Origin: Trichobilharzia regenti
Taxonomy: Eukaryota; Platyhelminthes; Trematoda; Strigeidida; Schistosomatidae
NCBI GenBank assembly: GCA_944472135.2
Contig: OX235263.1
Coordinates: forward strand, 23,675,379 to 23,739,378
Direction of reading: 5' to 3'
Length of the DNA: 64,000 nucleotides
A program made the translations under genes and the position numbers. The notes below the pieces were generated by a model. It ran no database searches and had not been told where the DNA came from. It saw only the letters and a program-made list of their open reading frames with translations. This document shows positions 1-10,879 of the stretch, one piece after another; within the stretch, counting starts at the first letter, position 1; every line of letters begins with the position of its first letter.

Positions 1-214
1 TGCAGGTTTGCACTATAATATTAAAACAATAGTGAGAGCACCACGACTAACATTTGAATTTGTAGGCGATAATTACCTGAAGTTGCAGTAAGATTAAGGA
101 TTCTATCATTTGCAAATATTATACAGCCTCTTCAAAACTACAGAATAATACTGCATGTCTCTTATAGATAATCGTACAACTTAGTTAAGAACCTGGACGA
201 AACATGGATTACTC

Positions 215-1192
215 TCCTGGACGTAATAGCATGTGATTCCATATTAGTTTGTTTATTAGATGTATTATACAGTAAAACAGTATTATTTACTGGATGACGT
301 TTCGAATACAATTTAATATTCTTCATAATTATATCACAATTATAATCACACGACTTCGAAACTTCAGTTTTATAGTTTTCTTTGTTTTTTCCTATTTGTC
401 GTCGTAGGGGTAGTAGAATTTTCCAGATATCAGGGAAAGGTAATGAATCATTCCTATTACACGTATTTGCAGTTAATTCGACAAACAAAGCTTGTTATCA
501 CTCTCTCCCTCCACCTTTCTGTGATGTTAGATTTTAAAACTGTCATCCTATCCCATCCTATTGTATAGCTGTGTGTAATTGCATATAGTGAGTGCTATGG
601 CTGAACTATTCTCTAAATTTCTTATATTATTCGGGTCAACTAATCTAGATTTTGATAGGTTTTTGAGCTCCGCCAGTCTGACTGACCCTGTTCTACTAGT
701 TTGACTTATGTATTTGACCTGACAATCATTGCATGCAGGGTATTAAATAAACTAAATTGTTTTGTTTTAAAGGCTCCACAGGATCCTTTAACCGACAAAG
801 CTTGTTTCGAATTGAGTTTTTGGATGGTTTGAATGCCAGCCACTTTTATTCCTGCCTTGTCAAGAATTCTGCATAAGGTTTCCGAGGTTACTTCCTTCTA
901 TGGAAGTACTACTGATGATTTAGATTCCTTATTGTTGGTGTTGTCATTATCTTGCGCACATTTGACATGCATATCGTCATTAATATTACTATGATTATCA
1001 CTATCACTACTATCATTATTTATTTTATTTTTACATTTCCCTTCATACTTTCTGACTACTTTATCAGGGTAATTATTAAGTTTCAAGGCTTCTCTTATAT
1101 GTATTACTTCCTGTCTTAGATTTTCTTTGGTACTACTTAGTTTTTGTGCTCTGTCATTTAAACATTTCACCAATCCTAATTTTACTGACAAA
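215..1192 (-). mobile_element. PLE-B fragment: connector, GIY-YIG remnant, 3' tail
   Basis: Decayed Penelope-like element read on the minus strand. The stretch 1040-1191 encodes the connector between RT and endonuclease (VKCLNDRAQKL, then LNNYPDKVVRKYEGK), which matches the R..L..R...I / N.YP..F pattern of the other PLEs here. Going down in coordinate, 590-760 encodes a frameshifted endonuclease (CNDCQVKYISQT, then ENSSAIA). The segment 420-510 encodes a conserved segment ending NTCNRND / DIWKILLP, and 215-345 is a non-coding tail containing CGAAACGTCATCCAGTA. RT is missing. Several frameshifts and stops make it non-functional. Confidence 0.7.
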
Positions 1193-1300
1193 AGATAGAA
1201 ACGGTGAAATGTTTAGCTGACAGAGCACAAAAACTATGCAGTACCAATGAATTAATTACTACCATAGTGCCCAAGTTTTACACATATATTAGTAATAGCA
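1133..1300. repeat. Inverted junction of PLE-B
   Basis: The connector sequence 1133-1190 (minus) reappears in inverted orientation at 1200-1243 (plus, GGTGAAATGTTTAGCTGACA). The plus arm then jumps directly to the PLE-B terminal motif AGTGCCCAAGTTTTACACAT at 1268-1287. This is a small foldback at the truncated 5' end of the minus-strand element, of the same kind as the other inverted PLE junctions in the window. Confidence 0.6.
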
Positions 1301-1424
1301 TGTGATTACAACGATTATTTTATTCTATCCCAATTCCAGGAATCTTCAGTGGTTAATTCACTCTAAATTGACTTTCAAAGTTTACCGAATACAATATTTG
1401 TTTTCCAAGTCTATATAACAAATG

Positions 1425-1530
1425 GTAGTATGATTCATTGTCGAAACATCTGCACTAAGAGCCAACGTGTCAACCTGAGACCAATGACTTCGGTTCAGTC
1501 AGTCGACAAGAAAGCATAAATTGAATTCAA
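1425..1530 (+). repeat. Sm-alpha SINE 3' tail fragment
   Basis: Matches the tail of the Sm-alpha copies near 59.7 and 61.9 kb: ATTGTCGAAACATCTGCAC, then GTCAACCTGAGACC, then TTCGGTTCAGTCAGTCGAC. No head or hammerhead is present. Apart from this fragment, the interval 1300-2295 is AT-rich sequence in which I see no gene. Confidence 0.6.
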
Positions 1531-2299
1531 AGTCTACCTACATCTGTACTGCTTACATTCTTCATCTCTGTTTGATTTTTTCCCATTCTGTCATGTCATT
1601 CACTACCTCTCAAATGACAATAATAATTTATTCTTTTGACAAAAAATCATGTTAAAGATCTAATTTCATATGATTCTGTTTCTCCGAAATATTTACTTTT
1701 GCCTACCTGTAGGTGAAAAATATGGTTGTTTTTGGGTAAAATGCACACATATACACAGTTCGCTAATGCAAATATTATTCTCTTTTTTATTAATCGAAAA
1801 ATTCAACTGGAATGTGATGTTTAAAGGAGGCTAAAATATTACAAGAAGGAATGTAAATCCCCTGCTTAGTTGGTTGATAAAAAAAAATTGAAAAGAATAC
1901 GGTTGTCATTGAAACGTTGAGCAGTATTTTATGAATGTTCCGTGCAAAAGTTTTGACTTGTCAACATATCATTTCAATAACCCCATGAAAAGACTTAAAG
2001 AATACAAAAAAACAAGTTTCGGTTTGGGTTTTTTCCAAATTCTCTAGTAGATGTCAGTCTACCACAAAAATCTGTTCTGATATTGAATTTCTGTGAAGAA
2101 AGTCCACTTTCACTACATTATTAAGTGTGTGAATCCTTCAGAAACTGCAATAATCTGGTTTTAATTTTTCTTCAAATTTTAAAATGACGTTTAACTTCGA
2201 TTTAAAATCACAGGCACTTAGAATTTACTACAGATAGGTTAATACAGTCATTTTCAAGAAACAGTGTGAAGGGATTCTATTTGTTTAAAGTAAGATCAC

Positions 2300-2525
2300 G
2301 TATTGATATCATTTAGAGAACCATTGAAAACTAGGAACTACTGGACAGCATCCGACGCTTGCTAGTGACTGGCTAAACGACAAAGTTGACTGCAGTTCTA
2401 CTGAGAAGTCGTGACCAGTGAGGTCCATCCTCTTGGCAGTGAGAATGGAGTTCCCGTGGATGACATTGGTAGGTGGTCGCGCTAAATTCACGAATTGATA
2501 GGAGTTAGAATTCATTCACTGGCAC
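2300..2525 (-). repeat. FB-HH half-element, diverged
   Basis: Begins with the reversed FB-HH end (ATCATTTAGAGAACCATTG, ACTACTGGACAGC) and continues into the central part shared by FB-HH elements (GTGACCAGTGAGG, GGTCGCGCTAAATTCACGA, AGGAGTTAGAATTCA). The hammerhead-like segment and tRNA-like boxes are largely lost. Confidence 0.55.
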
Positions 2526-2535
2526 TTGGGTTAAC

Positions 2536-3745
2536 AATAATAATAATTGCTTTATTCCAAAAACACTACTAATGATACAGCAAGGAATTTTGAGCATTCA
2601 GTACAATATTGCATCTAATTTACTCAAAAACGACAAAAAAAAATTAAAAATACACATTACATAATAGTAATAAAAAAGATTGTTATAGCTGCTACGTAGC
2701 AAAATACTGTCTGCCATACGGAGAAAAATATGCATAAAGTACAAAATTGTAGTAATAATAGTAATACCAACTAAAATAAAATAGTAGAGTAACAATTAAA
2801 CGATAGAAAGTGTGACACCATAAAATACAGAAAGATGAACGATAAAAGGGTCGATTTACTGTGCTAATTACATAGTAACTTGTAAGTTTCACGTCTAACA
2901 GAGTCTTCGTCACATAAAGTACGGGCTAAATAGGGTATTGGAGAATTTCTGTACTTAGTGGTACGAGCATATAACTTTTTATATTGACTTCTCGTCCTAC
3001 CTGATGAGACGCAAGGGCATAGGTGTGAATAAAGGGGGTGCAGAGGGTCTGACAGTATAGTTTTTGCCCATTTCGTACAGGAATTTATATGCCTTTTGAC
3101 TCTAGTATTGGCGAGCTCACGCAGTGGCAGACCACAAGCCCTACTCACAGCATTTAATACTCTTCGTAATATGATATAGTCTTTTTTGAGAAGCCCAGGA
3201 AAGATTAATGGAGAGCAATAGAGTACAATATGTAAAATACAGGAGTTTAAAAATTGCAAAACTAAAGGTTGGTTGATACCTGATTGTCTTAACTTTTTAA
3301 TGTAGAAGGTAAGACGAAACATTTTCTTAGAGATAGATAAGATGTGGGATGACCATGAAAGGTCAGAGGAAAGAACTAATCCAAGGTATTTAATGCTTGA
3401 CTTGGTTTCAATTTCAGTGCCATCTATGCTACAGGCATCACGGGAACTGACTAGTTCATGTAAGTCACGTCGATGCTTGAAAGTAAAGTCAACTGCCTGA
3501 CATTTGGAAGGATTTAACGTAAGACCATTTGTCTTAGACTACTTGTTGATGTTCAATAGAAAGCTGTTAAGTTTGGAGCTGTCAGACTCGGAAGTGATAG
3601 GCAGTGATACAGTCAGATCATCTGCATATTTGACAAAGTTAGTTTCGTTTTAATGGGGCAGGTCGTCTAGGAAGAAAGAAAAATAAAGGAGAGAGAACGG
3701 CACCTTGAGGAACACCGGATTTTGTAAGCCAGGTAGAAGATTTGC
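2536..3745 (-). mobile_element. CR1-like LINE, 3' half of reverse transcriptase (pseudogene)
   Basis: Minus-strand non-LTR reverse transcriptase. In order: SGVPQGAVLSPL near 3685-3725, FVKYADDLTV (catalytic box, near 3615-3645), NPSKCQAVDFTFKHRRDL, then SIKYLGLVLSSDLSWSSH, then FRLTFYIKKLRQSGINQP (2864-3322 open). The C-terminal thumb segment KKDYIILRRVLNAVSRACG follows, and a 3' UTR runs to an A/T-rich end near 2536. The RT is 5'-truncated and interrupted by frameshifts upstream of 3322. Clade assignment to CR1/SR1-like is by general resemblance. The copy at 36.4 kb is the same family. Confidence 0.75.
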
Positions 3746-3764
3746 CATTACATACAGTATATAT

Positions 3765-4135
3765 TCAGTGGCTGAATGCTCTACAAGCTTGTCTTGTCAC
3801 CAGAAGTTCCTGGGTTCAAACTTTGGCGGTTGGTGCATACTGCCGAAGATTCCTAAACTAGGATGAAACAGCCGTCCAGTACTCCCTGCTTGTTTTCAAT
3901 GGTTCTCCAACCGATATCATTCCGATACCATTCTACGAATTCCAACTTCTGTTAATTTACGATATGGTGCAACCACTATCCAACGTCATCGTTGGCGAGT
4001 TTTTGCCCTCACACCAAACTAGAAAGAAACGGCTATCCAGCACCTTCATGTTTCCCAACAGTCCTCTAACCGATATCAGTTCACGATAAAATCCTCTGAC
4101 CAATCAAATCAAATCCCTGAGAAACCAACACTTGA
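3765..4135 (+). repeat. FB-HH repeat with hammerhead-like motif, plus a second partial copy
   Basis: A tRNA-like head (GGCTGAATGCTCTACAAGCT as box A region, TGGGTTCAAACT as box B) is followed by a hammerhead-like segment at 3835-3884. The family end follows (GTTTTCAATGGTTCTCCAAC, CGATATCA). A second, partial end repeats at 4010-4135 (GAAACGGCTATCCAGCACC, CCTCTAACCGATATCAGTTC, ACGATAAAATCCTC). Confidence 0.7.
3835..3884 (+). ncRNA. Hammerhead-like motif of FB-HH (decayed)
   Basis: Stem I strands are ATACTG (3837-3842) and CAGTAC (3877-3882). The core is CCGAAGA (canonical CTGANGA with U4 changed). Stem II is TTCC-TAAACTA-GGAT, GAAA lies at 3865-3868, and the cleavage triplet is GTC at 3874-3876. 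One core change and a weakened stem II make activity unlikely, but the order of elements is that of a type I hammerhead. Confidence 0.5.
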
Positions 4136-4870
4136 ATGAAAATATTTCCCTTCACAATACCGAGTTTTCCACTTGTCAGTTTTCTTCAACATTTTTTTTT
4201 AAAATTTAGAGAAATAAATTTATGTGAATATGCAATCATTAATTTTCATCTTTATCTTAAAACTGAAAGAAGAAACTACATTCCCATGAATATAGCTAAG
4301 CAAAACACTTTAAATTTCCCGCAATTATGTTTCACTGTTCAATATTATTTTCTTCTGTCTTATTTTTGTTGCACTATAGATGGAATTTTCGGGGTTTTTT
4401 TGGTAGAATATAAAAAAACAGCGAAACTGAAATTAATCAAATAGGATTATTTGTGTATATTTCTTAAAGTGTTGAGTGTTAGCTATGCAATTCAGTTTCT
4501 TTGGAGAACGTCAGTCAAATATTCTCAGGCTGTCAATGTTAAGCATACTACTAATACTACTACTAATATACTACTAAGTATGCCATGCAGATTATTGTAC
4601 GAAATGGATGACAAGGAACCAATGAGAATGGTAAAGTATTATGGATATTTTTAAAATTGAACCGGTCACTTTGATCTGTTATGGTATACAGAATGCAGTT
4701 ATTGACTAACACATTATTTGAGAAACAGTACCAGGACTATTGAAACTGCGTAAGCCAGATTAATGACATAGGGGAAACAGCTAAATATGGATCAATAGTA
4801 AGGTTAAAAAAATAATGTCTAAATGATAACTACAGTCAGATGAATGTGTCTACCAGAGAGAAAGTGAAAG
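4136..4870. other. No gene recognised
   Basis: AT-rich sequence. The open frames at 4136-4444 and 4451-4654 have no recognisable motif and look like chance openings in AT-rich DNA. No repeat family from elsewhere in the window was recognised here. Confidence 0.5.
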
Positions 4871-4874
4871 CACT

Positions 4875-5055
4875 AGAATCCATGATGAACTCATTATGTC
4901 CTATTTGGAACTCGTCAGCTGGATATGCATGCAATCCCAAGTCAGTGATTGTTTTCTCACTGGGAAATGAACCTCACACCAATCGTTTCAAATGTCAAAG
5001 CGTTATTCACAAGAGCTACTTAGGTCATATCATTTTAGACTTCAGTCCTTACAAG
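4875..5055 (-). repeat. Sm-alpha SINE head with inactivated hammerhead
   Basis: Read on minus, a tRNA-like head (AATAACGCTTTGACATTTGA, compare ATAACGCTTTGGCGTTTGA in the 61.5 kb copy) leads into a hammerhead segment at 4876-4930. The tail is missing. Confidence 0.7.
4876..4930 (-). ncRNA. Hammerhead ribozyme, Sm-alpha type, core-mutated
   Basis: The minus strand keeps the core CTGACGA (complement of 4912-4918) and the stem II loop (GTTCCAAATAGGAC). The invariant GAAA box reads ATAA (4894-4897), so self-cleavage is not expected. The cleavage triplet is ATC. Confidence 0.75.
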
Positions 5056-5114
5056 GAGCTGACATGTCTGGCAACACAGTATAATCAATAGTCGCGAAAT
5101 ACAACGTTAACTAA

Positions 5115-5530
5115 AACACCTAATGGAAGGTATTAATTATGAAATAAAACAAACTGACAGTAGTAGGGTTACCCTAGCCATGGTAAGGCCAGTGAGGGTA
5201 GATATTGCTCTTGTGAACACAAAGGCCTCGTTTCAGGTGCCGAATAGATTTAGAGATGCCTCAATGATGTATCTGAAGTTATGTTGAGAGATAATGTGGA
5301 TCTATGTGGATCACTTTGAAGCAGCCATACATAGCCGTCAGATATCTACAGATATTGGGAAAAGGCTTAAGGATAGTACTACTGATATTCTAAAATTCCC
5401 CGCTGGTTAGCCAGGTTAGAGAGTATTCTAGAACTGTGTATCTCTGATATGCTTTGCACCACAGGAAAAACACTAGTAAATGTACGACGAGGTATAACAG
5501 AAAGACAGTGGGATTATCTGTCTTCTGGAG
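5115..5530 (-). mobile_element. PLE GIY-YIG endonuclease fragment
   Basis: On minus, 5390-5500 encodes a decayed endonuclease (WCKAYQRYTVLEYSLTWLTS, aligning to the Y.GRT.RQ...I.EH.P.WL..G block of the 12.3 kb element). The stretch 5130-5290 encodes the C-terminal block corresponding to DLKP.LCIQK....LALPW, ending near LTGLTMARV. Frameshifted and non-functional. Confidence 0.6.
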
Positions 5531-5569
5531 AATGTGATTCTTAAGGTAGCAGCGTGAAACATCTGTCAA

Positions 5570-5725
5570 ATATGGACACTGTAGTATTGATATGATTATG
5601 AGCAATAAAGAGTTGTGTTCGAAATTTAGTCATCCAGGAAATAATTCTGCTTCCCTGTTGGTGATTTATCTAATAAACAAATAGATATATAAAACTCCAT
5701 ACTACCACAGTGCCCAAGTTTGACG
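5570..5725 (+). mobile_element. PLE-B 3' tail
   Basis: Non-coding terminal segment with TGATTATGAGCAATAAAGAG, then GTGTTCGAAATTTAGTCATC, then CTAATAAACAAATAGATA, ending in the family terminal motif ACCACAGTGCCCAAGTTTGA. The same tail occurs at 215-345, 46.8 kb, 50.1 kb and 58.4 kb. Confidence 0.6.
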
Positions 5726-5924
5726 CTTATGCAATAATATTTTTAAATGCTTGGAAAGATGGTTTCTAATGATTTCAGCTTCAGCGTCACGGCGGAAATG
5801 AAACCTTTTGTGGTGGTGGTTTTTGTTTCATTTCAATGTCCTATATTTTTAATTTACTATCATTACATTAACTATTTTTATTTTATTATTGTTGCGTTTT
5901 ATTCATAAAATTGCATTTCTCATT

Positions 5925-6175
5925 TAAAGTGTGCGGTCGTGGCGCAGAGGTGGAATACTTGCCAGCCACTCACGTGGTCCAGAGTTCGATCCCCGGCCGA
6001 CACACTCCCAAAATTTGCTTAGCTGGTAATAAGCCAGGTAAAAAGGGAAGGTTAAGCGTAAGACTAGCAACCTCACCCCGTAAAAATAAAACCATTTCTA
6101 CTGAAACTTCAAAGTCCTACTTTCAAGCCCTATGTTCCACTGGGAACGCAAAGGAATAAAATAATAATTAATATA
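5925..6175 (+). repeat. SINE-1 (tRNA-headed, RTE-like tail)
   Basis: The head has a Pol III box A-like GTGGCGCAGAGGTGGAATAC and box B-like AGAGTTCGATCCC. The body contains GCTGGTAATAAGCCAGGTAA and CAACCTCACCCCGTAAAAAT. The 3' end, CCCTATGTTCCACTGGGAAC followed by AAAGGAATAA repeats, resembles the RTE 3' end at 9.0 and 14.8 kb. It is a SINE, not a tRNA gene: no acceptor pairing and an extended body. Confidence 0.75.
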
Positions 6176-6905
6176 CATATAATCTCATTTAATGACATTT
6201 AAGCTTATTACATAATACCAGCCTATATTTTCTTATCCCCACTTGTGTATTCCCTTCTGGATTATGCCTCACTTTATGCACTATCTTTTCTGGAAAGTAA
6301 TTTAACTGTATTTGATTTGTTCAAGAAATTATCTACTAAGTATGACTATGACTGTACAGCTTTTGAAACTGATTCGTTAGATAAGAACATTTTCTTCGCT
6401 GATACTTCATCTTCCTTTACAGTGGCTTAGCCTGGTGCAACATTCATTTTTTATGACTTCTGAAACGGCTAATACTTCGATTAGAAAGCCGTCGACAAGA
6501 CGCTGAAAGCCTGATATGGTAGACTTCGTAGATCAGTAGAGGTTTTCCCGAAAGTCTTTGGCCAAGAAACACTTTAAACCGTTTGGATTCACGTGTACCA
6601 CTAGTAATTCTGTATGACTCCAGGAGTCAACAGAATAAATTTATGGTATTTCAGTCCTCTGTTCATTCAGAAAGACGGCTTCTCAGACACTCAGGATGTG
6701 GAAGTTGTAAATGACACCGTTTGTCCTGTGGTTCCAAGAACACGTTAAACGAAATAATTTAGTAATTCTCATTGTAATGTGAAGAATAAAATAACCAGTG
6801 AAGTAAAGAAAGACTCAATTTATATTCAACGTGTTGTTCAAGTACTTTGGACCAATTTTTTCTATACTTTGCCCACCTGCTTGAATCATTCGACTATCTA
6901 AGACA
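6176..6905. other. No gene recognised
   Basis: The short open frame 6245-6430 (YSLLDYASLYALSFL) has no family match that I recognise. It lies just upstream of a PLE endonuclease fragment and could be either a decayed upstream part of that element or unrelated sequence. Confidence 0.35.
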
Positions 6906-7560
6906 GTGAATTGATGCATTATAGGTCAGACAAATATCACAGGAAATCGAAATCAGAAGAAATGAACACGGAGAAATTCAGCTGAAGTAGTAAAGCTTGA
7001 AAAATCATCAGCCATAGGTCGTCTACACTCCATAGAATCAGGCCAAAAATTTGATTGGAACAATATTGAAATCATCATCCAGAAAAATCTCAGAAATCAC
7101 AGAGAACGTCTCACTTCATCATAAGTACTTCATATCAAATGGAATCCAAACAATCTGAATAGGAATGATGGACTAAAACAAAATTTAACCCGATTACAAC
7201 ACCCGTCTCTGTCCCCCGTGAAATGAAAAAATCAACGTGAATTAAGATAAGCAATTTCATTATGTAAACACACTCTGTGTTTATGATCGTATACACTTAT
7301 CAAATCCAACAATCTGCACCTGTTTTTTTTATCTATTCAGCAATTGGCCAACTTGACAACGCAAAAATGACCCCATGCTGAAGAAGGATGATTAAGTTGT
7401 TATATATAAGCCGAGAGTTTGTAAATTCTGGTTTAATATTTCTACTTTGTGATAAAGCTATTAGTAGCATTAAATAGCGAAACGTCAGTAAAAACAACGA
7501 TAGTATCGTTCATTGTTTTTCATTCATTGGGAAATACAAAAACCTTTATTATAATGAATA
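6906..7560 (+). mobile_element. PLE endonuclease fragment and 3' tail (separate lineage)
   Basis: The frame through 6918-7190 reads YIGQTNITGNRNQKK with one stop, then ESGQKFDWNNIEII, the GIY-YIG and (G/N)HxFDW region of PLE endonucleases. A C-terminal piece and a long tail follow, with GCTGAAGAAGGATGATTAAG and AGCGAAACGTCAG, ending near TTTTTCATTCATTGGGAAAT (about 7530). The last motif reappears in the foldback insertion at 8513-8648. Confidence 0.65.
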
Positions 7561-7732
7561 TTTTCTCCGGTTCTTATTGTCTTAATCATTCATTTATGTC
7601 CTTGAGTAGCGAAATGTGCTTATATTGATTTTCAATTGGCTTTCAAACTACCAGTGAGTATTTCGCAGACATAAAGTAAAAATATGATAAGAGACTGGTC
7701 TATGCCTCAGATGTAAAATAATTGAGTCATAT

Positions 7733-7925
7733 GTGCGTCGGTGGCACAGTGGTTAGGACTCTCGCCGACCATGCACATCGTCCGGGGTTCGAGCCCTCGC
7801 CGGCGCACACCTGATATCTATGGTCGGCCTGCAAAACTTGGGCTACCGATATCCATGCTGAAAATTGCATACTTGTGCCAAAAATACAGTGTTGAATCAA
7901 GCTGTAAATAAAAAATTAAAAAATA
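7733..7925 (+). repeat. SINE-2 (tRNA-headed)
   Basis: Head GTGCGTCGGTGGCACAGTGG (box A region) and GGGGTTCGAGCCC (box B) closes on itself with GGCGCAC. The family body follows: ACCTGATATCTATGGTCGGC, then GGGCTACCGATATCCATGCT, and a tail in AATAAAAAATTAAAAAAT. Further copies lie at 26.7 and 35.3 kb. Confidence 0.8.
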
Positions 7926-8368
7926 ATAAAAAAAAATATGTCATAGACTGCTATTTTATTTGAAGATCCTGGAAGATGAGGAGAAAATGCTATGCACCGT
8001 AGACTGTATAAACTTTTTGACCAGAATAGAACTTTCTTCAGTTTTATAACTAAATATAAGAATTTCCGTTCACTTCAGTTGACGTCAGTCAATAATGACT
8101 GTATATTTATAGTTTTGATAATTCAAATAGAATTATGTAACTTGACAAAAATGGGCGGCAAATGTGCATTTTCTATCCTTTTCTCAATACAAGTAGGCAT
8201 TTCATAAAACCATAGCACCAGGTCAACTAAAGACAAAGCACTGACTAGTTTTAGAGACAATGCATATTTCAAACAGCTTCTATGTCATTGTTTACCACTT
8301 ACCACAGCTGGTAATTTAAATAATTCAATGAAGATATATTCTTACTGTTGATATTAAAATGCTAAAGC
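7926..8368. other. No gene recognised
   Basis: AT-rich interval. The open frame 7992-8207 (71 aa) has no recognisable motif. Confidence 0.4.
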
Positions 8369-8369
8369 A

Positions 8370-9070
8370 ATATCAGAGTGCTTACTCTCAAGTCTGTGTG
8401 GAGGTCAACAGCACTCAACATCAAAAATAAGACCCGAATTTTCAACTCCAATGTGAAGTTAGTGCTACTATATGGATCAGAGACTTGGCGCGTTATAAAC
8501 AGCATCTCAAACATTATAATAAAGATTCTTGTATTTCCTAATGAATGAAAAACAATATCGTTTTGTTTTTCATTCATTGGGAAATAACAAAACCTTCATT
8601 ATAATGAATATCATATACCAAATGCCCAAATTTTTTCAAACCGTTACAAGCATCTCAAACAAACTACAGACCTTCATTAACAGTTGTCTTCGCTCAATAC
8701 CACTCAAGATCAGATGGCCGGCCAGAAAACATCAGCGATAGGGATCTCTAGGAGTGAGCCAACACAGCAGGAACCGATTGTGCAACAAGTATGCAGCAAG
8801 AAATGGAGATGGATTGACCATACGCTGAGGAAACCATCAAGTGACATCACTAGACAAGCCATTGCTCGAGTGGAACCCGAAAGGGAAGCGGCGAGTTGGT
8901 CGTCATTGCGAGGGTGACTTGGAGGAGGTCATGTGAAGAGGAGATGAAAGTATGTGGGAAGACGTGGCGGAGACAGGTGAAAACTCTAGCAGAGAATCGA
9001 ACGCAGTGGAGACGCGCAGCTGAAGCCCTATGTTCCTCTAGGAATTAAAGGAAACAATAATAATAATACC
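8370..9070 (+). mobile_element. RTE-like (SR2-type) LINE, 5'-truncated, interrupted
   Basis: C-terminal end of the RTE polyprotein. It begins in the region corresponding to SLK.VWR..ALS..NK.R.FN (8384-8450), then YYMDQRLG, an interruption at 8513-8648, then FINSCLRSI..KIRWPA (8665-8725). Next come KKWRWIDHTLRKPSSDITRQ and the basic C-terminus; the 3' UTR AGCCCTATGTTCCTCTAGGA ends in AATAATAATA. This block follows the RT domain in RTE elements. Frameshifts make it a dead copy. Confidence 0.75.
8513..8648. mobile_element. 136-bp foldback insertion with 12-bp target duplication
   Basis: Interrupts the RTE copy. The flanking direct repeats AGCATCTCAAAC are identical at 8501-8512 and 8649-8660. 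The insert contains inverted arms (CCTAATGAATGAAAAACAAT versus GTTTTTCATTCATTGGGAAA). It ends with a PLE-B-like terminal motif (ATGCCCAAATTTTTTC). The arm sequence also forms the end of the PLE at 7.5 kb. Confidence 0.75.
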
Positions 9071-9508
9071 AGAGAGCAGAATACCTAGTGTAATAGAATT
9101 GTATGATGCAGATTGAATGTATCAGTGAACCGAATCCAAAAATAAGTTTCATAAAGTTGGAGGTGAAAATGAAAGCTGTTGTGAGGTGTTTTTCGCGCAT
9201 AGTTTTAAACGCACACCATGTTATATACTCCAGCTGTGTAAAAAACTTGATAAAACACCTTTTAAAACATCTAAATGTCACATAAATTCCAACTAATGCC
9301 TGCAGAAATTCAAATCATAAATGATCGCCACTGTTGTTTTACCTATTTAGGCATATTAAACCATAGCTCATCAAGTCTGTTTCACTGTACGTTATAAATA
9401 CACAATCTAAAGTTGAATATCATTTGAAATAAATAATCAATAACGATCAATCAATAAAGCAGTCATAATAACAGTCTTAATAAAAAAAAGCAACCAATAA
9501 TGACTTAC

Positions 9509-9588
9509 TTCTCTTTACCAACTTTCCCATTGACTTCTATACAATCACCATATTGAAGAGTAGATGGTAATGAGAATTCAAATTTCAT
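9509..9588 (-). CDS. Candidate exon of a galectin-like gene
   Basis: On minus, an ATG at 9588 opens 26 codons, MKFEFSLPSTL then QYGDCIEVNGKVGKE, and runs into a consensus 5' splice site GTAAGT (complement of 9503-9508). The pattern of a hydrophobic segment, a short loop and GD.IEV.GKV resembles the first strands of a galectin carbohydrate-recognition domain. No second exon was found at lower coordinates, where an RTE and AT-rich sequence lie. The galectin call is tentative; that this is a spliced exon is better supported than its identity. Confidence 0.35.
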
Positions 9589-9599
9589 GTTTGTTAAAA

Positions 9600-10290
9600 A
9601 CTTTTTTTCCGATTTCAAACTATTATATATATCAAATGATATTCTTTATTATGTATTTACGTCTAATTATGTATAATTTTTTAGCGTCTTAATTTAAATT
9701 TCCCTCTCAAATAATATTAAAACTTCACTGAATGCTTTAAGCAAGGTATCAAATGTGTAACTGCAGAAATTGAATATTGAATACTATTCAATTAGAAATC
9801 ATAATACGATTTGTAGCAATGACAACGTTTTTAGGTGGTAGTGATAGAAAAACTGTTTGACAAGTGATGACAACTAATCATATTATCTGATGACAGACAG
9901 TACTTTTTCTTTCGTTTTGCGTTGAGAAAAACTTCAGAAGAGAACAAGCTTTTCAGAAGTGCTGATTCATTATTTTAGCTAAAGATTAGTATGAGTGAAT
10001 ATGTCCTTTGTGTGTGTGTGTTTGCGTGTTTGCGCTGTCTTATTCCATCCAAGCAGGCTTTGTTATTCACTTATAATGAGACACGTGGACATAAGCGATC
10101 ACTCATACAGAGAAACTTCGGCATGGGTTTTTTTCATTGTCCACCCACATCTTGTGTATTTGTGTACATATTGACAACATATACAATATAGCATATACAT
10201 ATTTGCTAACAATACCTTTTACTCTGTAATATTATTCAGTAAGTATTTACAGTGGTGAACACGGACACACATATGCAACTAAAGAGGCAC

Positions 10291-10333
<43 letters not shown>

Positions 10334-10728
10334 AGCACACATTTTAGACACAATAGTTTTGGTTGGTTCTTCTTTTTTGGCACCTATAATCGATCATTGG
10401 TTGTTAGATTCACTGGAATTGCACCAATAAGCAAGACAAACATTTCTACTGGTTACTCATATAGACTACTGCCACTGCCAGTCACTCAGGTAGTCAGTCT
10501 GTATTAACTAAACACAAATAGAATAAAAAAAACTTTTTTGATAACTCAAAATAATGATTGATGAATCGATTCTGGAGAAGAAAAAGGTCGACTAGTCCTG
10601 TCAAAAAAAAAACAACTTCTCTTCCGCAGTGTATCGTATTTTTTTTTATCAATTTGAAAAGACGTCATAAATGCTGGGTGTTGTAAAGCTTCCATAATGG
10701 GGAAAAATTTAATTTGATAAAGCCTCAC
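9600..10728. other. No gene recognised; (AC)n microsatellite
   Basis: AT-rich, largely single-copy within this window. A dinucleotide (AC)n tract spans about 10292-10328. The open frame 9991-10191 has low-complexity codons and no motif. Confidence 0.5.
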
Positions 10729-10729
10729 A

Positions 10730-10850
10730 GTGTTGTTCTACAGTAATATTTATTGATGATCACCTTTCGAGCACAATTCATTACTACTGCTGATAATCAT
10801 ATCACATCAAGTCACTCACAAAACTTTCTGACTCCATTTGTATAACTGAG
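10730..10850 (-). repeat. Inverted PLE-B terminal tail
   Basis: Reverse-oriented tail containing CTCACAGTGTTGTTCTACAG and TTTCGAGCACAATTCATTAC, then TGATAATCATATCACATCAA. The same tail occurs in forward orientation at 13.3-13.5 and 39.9-40.07 kb. It abuts the 5' side of the plus-strand PLE-B that follows. Confidence 0.65.
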
Positions 10851-10879
10851 ATCACCAATATCCTTAAACGTAGAAGATA

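Noticed and set aside
4136..4654. Two adjacent plus-strand open frames as a host gene
   Set aside because: AT-rich codons, no motif, no splice pattern linking them; consistent with chance openings.
7733..7812. tRNA gene (box A and box B present)
   Set aside because: No proper acceptor/anticodon folding, and the same head continues into a conserved SINE body in three copies. Same reasoning for the SINE-1, SINE-3, Sm-alpha and FB-HH heads.
10292..10341. AC-rich tract as a regulatory element
   Set aside because: Simple dinucleotide microsatellite without further support.
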